Positions 9,001 to 16,005 of a DNA stretch of 24,516 bases are shown one piece after another. The DNA is from Arthrobacter sp. GTDB taxonomy: Bacteria; Actinomycetota; Actinomycetes; Actinomycetales; Micrococcaceae. The notes below the pieces were generated by a model, which was given only the letters and a program-made list of their open reading frames with translations, had not been told where the DNA came from and made no database searches. Both the position numbers and the translations under genes were made by a program. How positions within the stretch are numbered: the first letter of the stretch is position 1; each line of letters begins with the position of its first letter. The stretch is from NCBI GenBank assembly GCA_025464925.1, contig JAODMS010000076.1, positions 1 through 24,516 of the forward strand, read 5' to 3'.

Positions 9001-9128
9001 GCAGCGGGGACCGTAATGGGCACCGGGACCGTGGGCGCGGCCGACGCCGGGCCGGTGGCCGTCATCAGGAGGGCAGCCGCCGAGGCGGCGGCAAGGAGCG
9101 CGTGGCAGCGCTTTAGTCGAGGGCTCAT
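6093..9128 (-). CDS. secreted multi-FnIII endonuclease/exonuclease/phosphatase-family protein
   Basis: A 1011-aa exported protein. A signal peptide occupies residues 1-30 (cleavage after GPASA). Seven fibronectin type III modules follow (about 45-695), each with a W-x-x-V-x-x-A-x-x-Y-R core, TxYYxxVR and a closing YS motif. The C-terminal domain (about 700-1011) is a DNase I-like EEP fold with all signature motifs: SYNVR, GFQET, DTHLE, GDMNSS, DYIF and PSDHN. That predicts a divalent-metal phosphodiesterase, either a nuclease or a lipid/phospho-ester hydrolase. No LPxTG anchor or C-terminal membrane segment is seen, so it is probably secreted; the FnIII modules may bind polymer or the cell surface. 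Start ATG 9128 fits the signal peptide, though its ribosome binding site is weak. A hairpin separates it from the gene upstream. Confidence 0.88.
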   Translation of the reverse strand: MSPRLKRCHALLAAASAAALLMTATGPASAAPTVPVPITVPAATYLAPSGLGSSAQTLTSARFSWGAVAGAPRYRLMLATNPQMTGAVYYSYSGTSAEVTGLKSGTTYYAKVRVISALGDGLGPYSAAVAVKTKPDPNAVFTIPSGVKAVGEGTALRVSWNEVASAEAYRLRVSDRPDMVGAKESVVKEPAGRIEGLLSATTYYAQVQVTSAAGAPLTGYSASATAGTPWAPAPAGLTAKPGQASAVLSWGAVPQAARYRVAYATTADMLGAAYGSFTGLTGTVNGLKPGTTYFFKVKGLKADGNTLTGYSTAVSGKTFAQLPAPTALTAGTVGEDRATIAWTPVPGVAGYRVAYSLSADMKAAVYRDTATPGRTIYYLTPDTAYYVQVRGVDAAGTGITAYSSTLTIRTAKKVLAPSNVAATAVDNDSADLSWAPVAGAAGYRVAYSTNADMSGATYRDTVAPKRTIYYLAPGTAYYVQVRAIDGAGLGISPYSPSLMVKTTAMITAPAGLSVTGGDHDSLDLAWKPVAGAAAYRVAYSPSADMSKAIYRDTATAGRTIYYLTPDSAYYIQVRATDAAGNAITDYSPALQARTKVAPPLPPAGLAVSRATPSVLNLTWGAVSGTTQYRVGISTNADMAGAKSYRFTGPAAEIRGLAADTGFYINVRALDMAGNTLTDYSPVLAARTPKIPVLAPVASPLAVASYNVRCANCTDTVAGEAPWTDRRNGIIANVISRMPDIIGFQETSQGWLKDVDRPGGLSQFEDLREGLNAAGGSYALTNDKRNNCVNPQSPSGCVYADQGASLGTRIFYNADKVSLVRSGSKILPELVPLDTDRYVAWAEVVQLSTGKHFFFADTHLEARKEDGYVELRRQQAQTVMDVIARENAGQLPVILVGDMNSSKYVKPSNSAYDVIVGAGLVDPLGNTYWSTYASGDATAEKVINGEVHSFNGYSRLAIRGAPGTLGSYLDYIFTSKMRVQSYEHVAAIDSAGNYIGAMPSDHNMLFAVVGLP
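7060..8990 (-). repeat. seven tandem FnIII-coding repeats, period about 276 bp
   Basis: The codons of the closing YS motif recur at 7090, 7369, 7645, 7921, 8197, 8467 and 8752, giving spacings of 279, 276, 276, 276, 270 and 285 bp. All are multiples of three. The units around 7369, 7645 and 7921 are most alike: near-identical AGGTARTAGATSGTCC stretches start at 7441, 7717 and 7993. This suggests recent duplication or gene conversion in the middle of the array. Boundaries are approximate. Confidence 0.85.
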
Positions 9129-9229
9129 GAGGAGTGCTTTCGGGCAGGATCGGATCGCGGACTTACATGCGTGGTTGAGGGGAGGGCCTACCCGGTACCC
9201 GGGTCGGCAGCCGCTCCCGATGTTTGCGG

Positions 9230-9259
9230 CTCCGGCCGGCTTCCAAGAAGCCGCCGGAG
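9230..9259 (-). terminator. hairpin downstream of the Pro/Ala-rich lipoprotein gene
   Basis: GGCTTC-CAA-GAAGCC forms a perfect core and extends through CTCCGG / CCGGAG with one bulged base, giving about 13 bp of stem. It lies 53 bp beyond the stop of the minus-strand gene at 9312 and before the next gene starts at 9128. There is no U-tract, as is common in high-GC actinobacteria, so the terminator call rests on stem strength and position. Confidence 0.5.
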
Positions 9260-9311
9260 ACTACCTCGCGCCAGGCGCTATGGCCGAGGAATTCGGCGCC
9301 TGAGCCGTGGA

Positions 9312-10085
9312 CTACACGTATTTCAGGCTGAGCAACAGCGCCTTCAACTGGGCGTACTGATCGGTGCCCATCCAGGCTCTCGCCGCCTCGGGGGTCGCGA
9401 ACACCGGCTGCTTCGTGTGATCGAAGAGTATGTAGGCGGTCATGATTCCGTTGGCCAGGGGGATCTGGTTGGATCCCGAACTGGACGCGGTCGGGAGAAA
9501 CTCGTGGGAAAGCCGGACGTCCATGAAGTAATACGATCCGCCCTCGGGCTGGGGCTGGACTTCATCCATCGCGAAGCCGAACTCCACGGGTTCCTCGGAG
9601 GTGATCCCGGGCACGGGAAGGTGTTCCAGCACAGTCCGCTTGACCGAACCGGCCGCGCCGTCGCCGTACATCCCGCTCTGGACACGGGCGACCTCTGCCC
9701 CGGACCTGTCGAGCACGACAGCCACCACGGAACCGGCCTTCTCCTGTTCAGTCAGGTACGGGCCCTGTTTGGTCTGGACGCTCCACCCTGCCGGGTAGTT
9801 GAAGGAAATGTGCCCGTCCGGGAAGGTGAAAATCTGCAGCGGAGCTGGCTGGGGCATCTCCGGTGCGGGCTCGGCAGGGGCGGGCGCCGGCGTGGCCTCG
9901 TTCGGGGCCGGCGCTGATGCAGCTGTGGCCGGTAAAGGCTGCGACGTTGTCGGCGTCGGCACCACGGGCGCCGTGCCGGACGGCTGGGTGCTTGCCTGGG
10001 GGCCGGCACAAGCGGTGCCGGCTGCGAGCAGGAGGCCAGCCACGGATGCGGCTGCCGGCGAGCGGCGAGTGGTGCATGTCTTCAA
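9312..10085 (-). CDS. putative lipoprotein with a Pro/Ala-rich linker
   Basis: A 257-aa exported protein of unknown function. The N-terminus has basic residues, a hydrophobic core and a lipobox-like GTAC with cysteine at about residue 26. A low-complexity Pro/Ala/Thr linker follows (about 29-82). The globular domain begins at FTFPDGHISFNYPAGWSVQ, a pattern shared with PsbP/LpqN-like exported actinobacterial domains, but I do not claim membership. The frame starts with TTG at 10085, preceded by GGGGGA five bases upstream, which supports this start. It ends before a hairpin at 9230-9259. An alternative view is a cleaved secreted protein, because the -3 lipobox residue is Gly instead of Leu. Confidence 0.75.
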   Translation of the reverse strand: MKTCTTRRSPAAASVAGLLLAAGTACAGPQASTQPSGTAPVVPTPTTSQPLPATAASAPAPNEATPAPAPAEPAPEMPQPAPLQIFTFPDGHISFNYPAGWSVQTKQGPYLTEQEKAGSVVAVVLDRSGAEVARVQSGMYGDGAAGSVKRTVLEHLPVPGITSEEPVEFGFAMDEVQPQPEGGSYYFMDVRLSHEFLPTASSSGSNQIPLANGIMTAYILFDHTKQPVFATPEAARAWMGTDQYAQLKALLLSLKYV

Positions 10086-10252
10086 GTTGTCCCCCGGTGA
10101 GCGTGTACGGGCGGTGGCCCTGGTTGGAGACTACCGCGCAGGACTCCGCCCCTGCCATGGAAGATGCGTAAAAACAGCGCGACCTGCGGAGATCTGTCGT
10201 CTCCTTGTGCTTCTACTGGCTCAATTCGCGGCTGGCGACCGGCGCAGCGGCG

Positions 10253-10278
10253 GGCCCGGCCTGTACAGGGGGCCGGCC
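10253..10278 (-). terminator. hairpin directly after the split-barrel pseudogene
   Basis: GGCCCGGCC (10253-10261) pairs with GGCCGGCC (10271-10278) with one bulge and a nine-base loop. It starts 2 bases beyond the pseudogene's TGA (10281-10283), which is where the terminator of the former intact gene would sit. There is no U-tract. Confidence 0.4.
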
Positions 10279-10280
10279 TG

Positions 10281-10492
10281 TCATTCCAACCCGGCGCGGG
10301 TGTCCTCATCCGGGGGACTCCACCACGTTAGCGGGGGTGTGACAGTGAAGCGGCGGCCGGTGATGGACGTAGGAACAGCCCCACGGTCTCGAGGACCTCT
10401 TCGGTCTGTTTATGGCGGCGGCTTGTCCTTTCACCACAACGCTCCACGCGACGCAAGAGCTCCCAGCACTGGTGGGATTCGAGCACCTTCAT
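10281..10492 (-). pseudogene. decayed pyridoxamine 5'-phosphate oxidase-like (FMN split-barrel) gene
   Basis: Four blocks typical of this family occur in order on the minus strand but not in one frame. They are MKVLESHQCWELLR (from ATG 10492), AWSVVVKGQAAAI (second frame), EEVLETVGLFLRP (back in the first frame) and ITGRRFTVTPPLTWW (third block), which runs in frame to TGA at 10281-10283. An intact protein of this kind is about 130-150 aa, while this remnant has about 70 codons. A deletion of most of the central barrel (between LLR and AWSVV) plus frameshifts therefore explains it. The intact family consists of small flavin- or F420-binding proteins, often of unknown substrate. The assignment comes from recognising the blocks by eye; a translated search would settle it. 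Confidence 0.65.
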
Positions 10493-10531
10493 CTCTGGTG
10501 TTGAGGCGCCGAGGAAAGCCGGGCGGCTCGC

Positions 10532-10570
10532 AGAGTGGGGCAGGGCGCTGTGGACGCCCTGCCCCACTCT
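10532..10570 (-). terminator. perfect 16-bp inverted repeat, likely terminator of the 88-aa gene
   Basis: AGAGTGGGGCAGGGCG (10532-10547) and its exact reverse complement (10555-10570) flank a 7-nt loop. It lies 86 bp downstream of the stop of the 10657-10923 gene and just before the pseudogene. The stem is very strong and symmetrical, so it could act in both directions. No U-run follows on either strand. Confidence 0.6.
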
Positions 10571-10656
10571 TGCCGGACCGCCGGTTTCTCGGCATCCCAG
10601 TTAGCCCCGTACGGAGCCCTGCAACAAGAGAGTTCCGGGGTTACCCAGGGATGCGG

Positions 10657-10923
10657 TTAGGGCTGCGTGGAGTCGAAGAAGCGGCGCTCCGCAGGAGTTC
10701 CTGTGGCATCGGCTTCGCGGGCCTTGGCCTGGATGAAGTCCCTGTCCTCGTCGGTGAGCACTGTTTCGCCGTGGACGTCAGCGTAGGCGTTTTCGCTGGT
10801 TTCCTTGTTGAAAACGGCCGTCAGGGTGCGTGGCAGGACCACGCATCCCGGGTTGTCTATCAGCCACTGCTGGGTGGCGGGATCGAGCCGGTTCCATTGT
10901 TCCTTGATGTGCATATCAGTCAC
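10657..10923 (-). CDS. small hypothetical protein (88 aa)
   Basis: A short acidic soluble protein with no recognised domain. WNRLDPATQQWLIDNPGCVVLPRTL reads as a folded helix-plus-strand region, and the C-terminal half is charged (LTDEDRDFIQAKAREADA). Start GTG 10923 is supported by AAAGG six bases upstream. The in-frame ATG at 10914 would leave that site too far away. The codon usage and regular composition make it more credible than the overlapping frames on the other strand. An inverted repeat at 10956-10972 sits in its 5' region, and a perfect hairpin follows at 10532-10570. It seems to be a single-gene unit. Confidence 0.6.
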   Translation of the reverse strand: MTDMHIKEQWNRLDPATQQWLIDNPGCVVLPRTLTAVFNKETSENAYADVHGETVLTDEDRDFIQAKAREADATGTPAERRFFDSTQP

Positions 10924-10955
10924 TGCTGCCTTTCGGGCGTTCGACGCAAGGACCC

Positions 10956-10972
10956 GTCAGACGTTTGCTGAC
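10956..10972. promoter_or_regulatory. inverted repeat GTCAG-N7-CTGAC upstream of the 88-aa gene
   Basis: GTCAG (10956-10960) and CTGAC (10968-10972) are exact reverse complements, 33-49 bases upstream of the GTG start at 10923. The position suits an operator, but the arms are only 5 bp and could be chance. Confidence 0.3.
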
Positions 10973-11204
10973 AGGGGAATGCGTGTGATGTATCGAGCTG
11001 TCCTGGTACGGACCGTCGCGGCCTCCCCCTCGGACCTCAACACACCTGGAGGCAGGACCGAGAGCGGAAACATTCAGAGACGGCCAGGACACCTGGATTG
11101 ATGCTGAAAAACCACTTATGTCGACGGCGGTGGAACCCCCCTCGTTGTCCGCCGCTCCTATAACTACTCTATGTGTTGCAGGGATGAAAGGACCCTCCGT
11201 CACA

Positions 11205-11221
11205 TGACAGACCGCCTGTCA
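11205..11221. promoter_or_regulatory. inverted repeat TGACAG-N5-CTGTCA
   Basis: A perfect 6-bp dyad with a 5-nt centre, 17 bp in total, in a gene-free stretch. The size and spacing are typical of a dimeric helix-turn-helix operator. No gene start lies nearby on either strand except possibly the 88-aa gene about 280 bp away. Confidence 0.35.
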
Positions 11222-11342
11222 ATCCCAACGCACTCCAGCGCCATGTCACGAGTGGACCGTGCCGCCCCGCGTTCCGGCGGCGCGCCGGGCTATCGTTCCG
11301 GGCGCTCGCCGTTCGCCAGCCGCCGACGGCTAAGGGGATGGC

Positions 11343-11358
11343 CACCGGGTTTCCGGTG
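11343..11358 (-). terminator. hairpin just after cydDC
   Basis: CACCGG-GTTT-CCGGTG forms a perfect 6-bp stem with a 4-nt loop, beginning 4 bases after the cydDC stop codon (TAA, 11362-11364). It is short and lacks a U-tract. It is probably the operon terminator, with moderate confidence. Confidence 0.45.
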
Positions 11359-11361
11359 CTC

Positions 11362-14300
11362 TTAACATGCCCCCGCCGGAACCGGAGCGGCGGCAGTGGC
11401 CGCGGCAGCGCCGAGGTCCAGGCGGCTGTCGCCGGCGCTGATGTCATCCGGGTTGTGGGTCACGAGGACCACCGTCCGGCCCCCCAGTCCGTGCCGCAGT
11501 TCCGCCAACATGGCCCGGCCGGATTCGGCGTCCAGGTGCGCGGTGGGTTCGTCGAGCAGGATCACGTCCGCCCCTGTCATGAGGGTCCGGGCGACCGCGA
11601 GTCGCTGGCGCTCCCCGCCGCTGAGGAACGCCCCGCCTGGACCGATCCGGGTGTCCAGCCCGTCTTCAAGCCTTGCCAGCAGGGGCCCGAGTCCCACTGC
11701 GGCGAGCGCATCCTGCATGTGGTTCTCCGCAGCAGCCCGGGTGGCATCCCGGGGCGAGTCCGCGGCCGCCGCGTGCGTTTCCGGAAGGCCCAGCATCAGG
11801 TTGCCGCGGATGGTCGAGTCAAACAGGTGTGCCTCCTGCGGGCACCAGGCGGCACGTCCGCCCAGGAAGAGGTGGCCACTCTTCGCCGGCAGGAAACCCA
11901 GGATCACGGCGAGCAGGGTGGATTTGCCGGACCCGGACGCACCGGTCACGGCGAGCCAGCGCCCCGGTTCCGCGGTCGCGGTGAGCCCGGCGAAGACGGC
12001 GTCTCCGCCCGGCCATGCAGCGGCGAGCCGCTCCAGGTGGATCCCCGGTGTGCCGCCGGGCCGCGGGGCCACCGGCTCCATCCCGCCGGCAGCCTTCTCC
12101 GCCCTTGGCCCCGTCCGGCACTCAAGGACACCGGCCGCACTGATGCGCCGCAGCACGGCACGCAGCGCCGGGTACTGGCGGGCCGCCGTCGTGATGGCCG
12201 CGTACGGGTCCACGAGCGCAAGTTGCAGCAGGACGACGACGGCGACCGTCGCCGGCTCGACGTCCCCGCTGAGGACCAGCGGTGCGGCGAGCACCGCGCT
12301 GGCCAGGGCGGCGGCGCCGCAGGCCAGCACCGTCAGGCCCTGGCCGAGCCCTTCGGCCCACGCGGAACGCTGGGAGGCTGCGGTCGCGGACCGGTCGGCA
12401 CGGCCGATGGCGGCAAGCACCGGGGCGGTGACGCCGTTGGCATGCAGGTCGGCGCGGGCGTCCAGGGCGGCCGCGACGTCGCGCAGCACGCCGGAGCGGA
12501 GCCGTTGTTCGGCACCGGCCGACATCCGGTCCGCCACCAGCGCCAGCGCCGGGGCCCCGGCGAGGCTGAGCAGCGCCGCGGCGGCCACCGCCGGGAGCGC
12601 TGCCGGCAGCAGCAGTCCGATCCCGGTGACCGCGGCGGCAGCGACGGCCACGGCGGTCACCGGCGGCAGGACCACGCGGGGCAGCAGCTCCCGGACGGTG
12701 TCCACGTCGTCCACGACAGTGCCGAGGACGTTGCCGCCCCGAAGGAGCCGGCGGAGGGACAGGGCGCGCCGGCTCAGTGACTCCCAGAGCCGGCCGCGGA
12801 GCCTGGTGAGGGCGGCGAAGACGGCGTCGTGGAGCAGCAGCCGTTCGGCGTAGCGCAGGGTCGCCCGCCCGACGCCGAAGAACCGCACGCCCACGATCGC
12901 GGTGAGCAGGTACAGAATGGGCGGTTGCTCGCTGGCGCGGATAATCAGCCAGCCGGACAGCCCTGCCAGGGCGACGGCGAAGAGCGCCGCCAGGGTGCCC
13001 ACCGCACCGGCTGCAGCAAACCGGGCCGCCACGGGAGCGAGCAGGCGGCGCAGCTGCACCGCCGCACTGCCCGCGGGTGTGCTGCCTGGGGCCCCGCCGG
13101 CGCCGGGGACCCGGGTCCGCAGTTCAGGGCTGCCGGGTCCGCGGACAGCAGCGCAGGCCGTGGCTGCCGCGGCGGGTCCCACACCGGCGGGGCGACGTTC
13201 GGCAAGCCGCTCCGGCGCCACGCCGGACTCTGCGGCGTCAAGCACCCCCGGCGGGCTCGATGCGATGTCCACGAGCACATCCGCCAATTCCCGGGTCAGC
13301 CGGTCGTGGGCCACGAGCAGCACGGTCACCTTCCCGCGCAGCCCGGCGATGGCGCGGCTGACCAGGGTGGCGGACTCCCGGTCCAGATGCGCCGTGGGTT
13401 CATCGAGCAGCAGCACGGTGGCTCCGGCTTCGATCCGTGCCAGCCCGCGCGCCAGCGCCACGCGCCGCAGCTCCCCCGGGCTGAGCTCAGCGGGGGTCCT
13501 TGCGGCCAGATGGGCGGCGCCGCAGGCTCCGAGGCAGCGGAGGGCTGCGGTGTCCGCGGCCTCCCAGGCCGCGGCGTCGGCGTCCTGCACGTCAGGGTCC
13601 ATGGCGTCCCTGCCCCAGATTGGGGCGCCCAGGTACAGCCGGATTTCATCCATCACTGTCGCGGCCACCATCACCGGGTGCTGCGGGACCCAGGCGATGT
13701 CCCCGGTGGTGAATCCTTCGAGGCGTCCACTCACGGCGGTGCCGCCGCCTGCACCCACAGTGCCCGCCAGCACCCCCAGCACAGTGCTTTTGCCGGCCCC
13801 GCTCGGGCCGTCGAGGGCCGTGATCGTCCCCGGCGCCGCCGTGAAGCTGACCGGCCCGACGGCAGCCTCCGTCCTGCCGCTGTAGCGGACCGTCAGTCCG
13901 CGCACGGTGACGGCCGGGGCTATGGCGTTCCCACCCGGAGCGGGAGGCTGGCCGGCGGCAGGGGCCGGCCGCAAGGGTGCGGCTTCGGGCTCCTCAAGGA
14001 CGGCGGTGGTTTCGGCGAGCGCGGCCCGGCCTTCGTCGCTGGCGTGGTGGGCCGTGCCGAGCTCGCGGAGCGGAAGGTAGCAGTCTGGGGCCAGGATGAG
14101 CGCGAGCAGCCCGGCTTCGAGGGGCATGTCCCCGTAGACCAGCCGGACGCCGATGAAGACGGCCACCACCGCCACCGAGATGGTGGCGATGAGTTCGAGT
14201 GCGAGGGCCGAGAGGAAGGCGGTGCGCAGGGTTCCCATGGTCCGGGAGCGGTACTCTTCGGAGATGTCTTCCAGGGCCTTCCGCTGGGCGGTGGCGCGGC

Positions 14301-14913
14301 CCAGGCCCACTAGGACCGGAAGTCCCTTGGCGAGCTCGAGCATGTGGCCGGACAGGCGGGACAGCGCGGATTGGGCTTCCCTGACCCGGTCCTCGGTGTA
14401 GCGTCCGATCAGGACCATGAATACCGGGACGAGCGGCACGGTCAGCACGATCACCGCGGCGCTGATCCAGTCCGCGAACAGGATGCGCGCCCCGAGGAGC
14501 AGCGGGATGGCCGCGCAGTTGACCAGGGCGGGAAGGAACTGGGTGTAGTAGCTGTCCAGGGCATCGAGCCCCCGCGTGGCGAGGATCGCGAGCCCGCCGT
14601 CGGCGGGTCCGGCGGCGCGGGTCCCGCTGCGGAGGGCCCGCTTCAGCAGTTTAGAGCGCAGCTCCTCCTTTACCCCGAACGCCGCCCGGCGGGACGCGAC
14701 CGCCTGCGCCCATACCGTGAGGGAGCGCAGGAGTACCCCTGCCAGCCCCCAGACCAGCTGTTCGCCCCAGGCGGGGCTGTGCGTCATCAGCCCGGCAAGC
14801 ATCGACGCCACGGCCGTGCCCATCAGCACGAGGGACAGGGCCTTCAGGGCCGCGAGCAGGCCGAGCAGGTAGAGGGCGGAGCGGGTGGCGGGGCCGGCAG
14901 GGAACGGTCTCAT
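11362..14913 (-). CDS. cydDC: CydDC fusion, thiol-reductant ABC exporter for cytochrome bd assembly
   Basis: A 1183-aa fusion of both halves of the heterodimeric ABC transporter that exports cysteine/glutathione-type thiols and is needed to mature cytochrome bd. The first half (CydD-like) has six membrane segments (about 10-290), then a nucleotide-binding domain with GPSGAGKST, LSPGELRR, VLLLDEPTAHLD and VAHD. A Pro/Ala/Gly-rich linker (about 555-620) leads to the second half (CydC-like), with membrane segments and GASGSGKST, LSGGERQR, VILLDEPTAHLD and VTHN. Signature 1 is atypical (LSPGE). Such fusions are known in actinobacteria, for example Streptomyces. I chose ATG 14913. A TTG at 14919, next to the cydB stop, would add two residues; AAGGA at the end of cydB could serve either. 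Its position right after cydB fits one operon. Confidence 0.92.
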   Translation of the reverse strand: MRPFPAGPATRSALYLLGLLAALKALSLVLMGTAVASMLAGLMTHSPAWGEQLVWGLAGVLLRSLTVWAQAVASRRAAFGVKEELRSKLLKRALRSGTRAAGPADGGLAILATRGLDALDSYYTQFLPALVNCAAIPLLLGARILFADWISAAVIVLTVPLVPVFMVLIGRYTEDRVREAQSALSRLSGHMLELAKGLPVLVGLGRATAQRKALEDISEEYRSRTMGTLRTAFLSALALELIATISVAVVAVFIGVRLVYGDMPLEAGLLALILAPDCYLPLRELGTAHHASDEGRAALAETTAVLEEPEAAPLRPAPAAGQPPAPGGNAIAPAVTVRGLTVRYSGRTEAAVGPVSFTAAPGTITALDGPSGAGKSTVLGVLAGTVGAGGGTAVSGRLEGFTTGDIAWVPQHPVMVAATVMDEIRLYLGAPIWGRDAMDPDVQDADAAAWEAADTAALRCLGACGAAHLAARTPAELSPGELRRVALARGLARIEAGATVLLLDEPTAHLDRESATLVSRAIAGLRGKVTVLLVAHDRLTRELADVLVDIASSPPGVLDAAESGVAPERLAERRPAGVGPAAAATACAAVRGPGSPELRTRVPGAGGAPGSTPAGSAAVQLRRLLAPVAARFAAAGAVGTLAALFAVALAGLSGWLIIRASEQPPILYLLTAIVGVRFFGVGRATLRYAERLLLHDAVFAALTRLRGRLWESLSRRALSLRRLLRGGNVLGTVVDDVDTVRELLPRVVLPPVTAVAVAAAAVTGIGLLLPAALPAVAAAALLSLAGAPALALVADRMSAGAEQRLRSGVLRDVAAALDARADLHANGVTAPVLAAIGRADRSATAASQRSAWAEGLGQGLTVLACGAAALASAVLAAPLVLSGDVEPATVAVVVLLQLALVDPYAAITTAARQYPALRAVLRRISAAGVLECRTGPRAEKAAGGMEPVAPRPGGTPGIHLERLAAAWPGGDAVFAGLTATAEPGRWLAVTGASGSGKSTLLAVILGFLPAKSGHLFLGGRAAWCPQEAHLFDSTIRGNLMLGLPETHAAAADSPRDATRAAAENHMQDALAAVGLGPLLARLEDGLDTRIGPGGAFLSGGERQRLAVARTLMTGADVILLDEPTAHLDAESGRAMLAELRHGLGGRTVVLVTHNPDDISAGDSRLDLGAAAATAAAPVPAGAC

Positions 14914-14919
14914 GGGCAA

Positions 14920-15969
<1,050 letters not shown>

Positions 15970-16005
15970 GCTGAGTATCCTCTGCGTTTCTTGGGTGGCG
16001 GATGC

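Larger units (their letters stand above)
10924..11361. other. 438-bp stretch without a confident gene
   Basis: This lies between the 88-aa gene and the end of cydDC. Short frames exist on both strands but none has a ribosome binding site together with a protein-like sequence. It contains two inverted repeats with TGAC-type half sites (10956-10972 and 11205-11221), an A/T-richer patch near 11155-11175, and a hairpin after cydDC (11343-11358). Confidence 0.5.

Noticed and set aside
9799..10971. A 390-codon open frame on the plus strand
   Set aside because: It runs antisense through the Pro/Ala-rich lipoprotein, the pseudogene and the 88-aa gene. It has no ribosome binding site and a composition dictated by high GC on the opposite strand.
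10916..11203. A 95-codon minus-strand frame upstream of the 88-aa gene
   Set aside because: It overlaps the start of the 88-aa gene and has no ribosome binding site or recognisable domain. Its composition looks like non-coding read-through.
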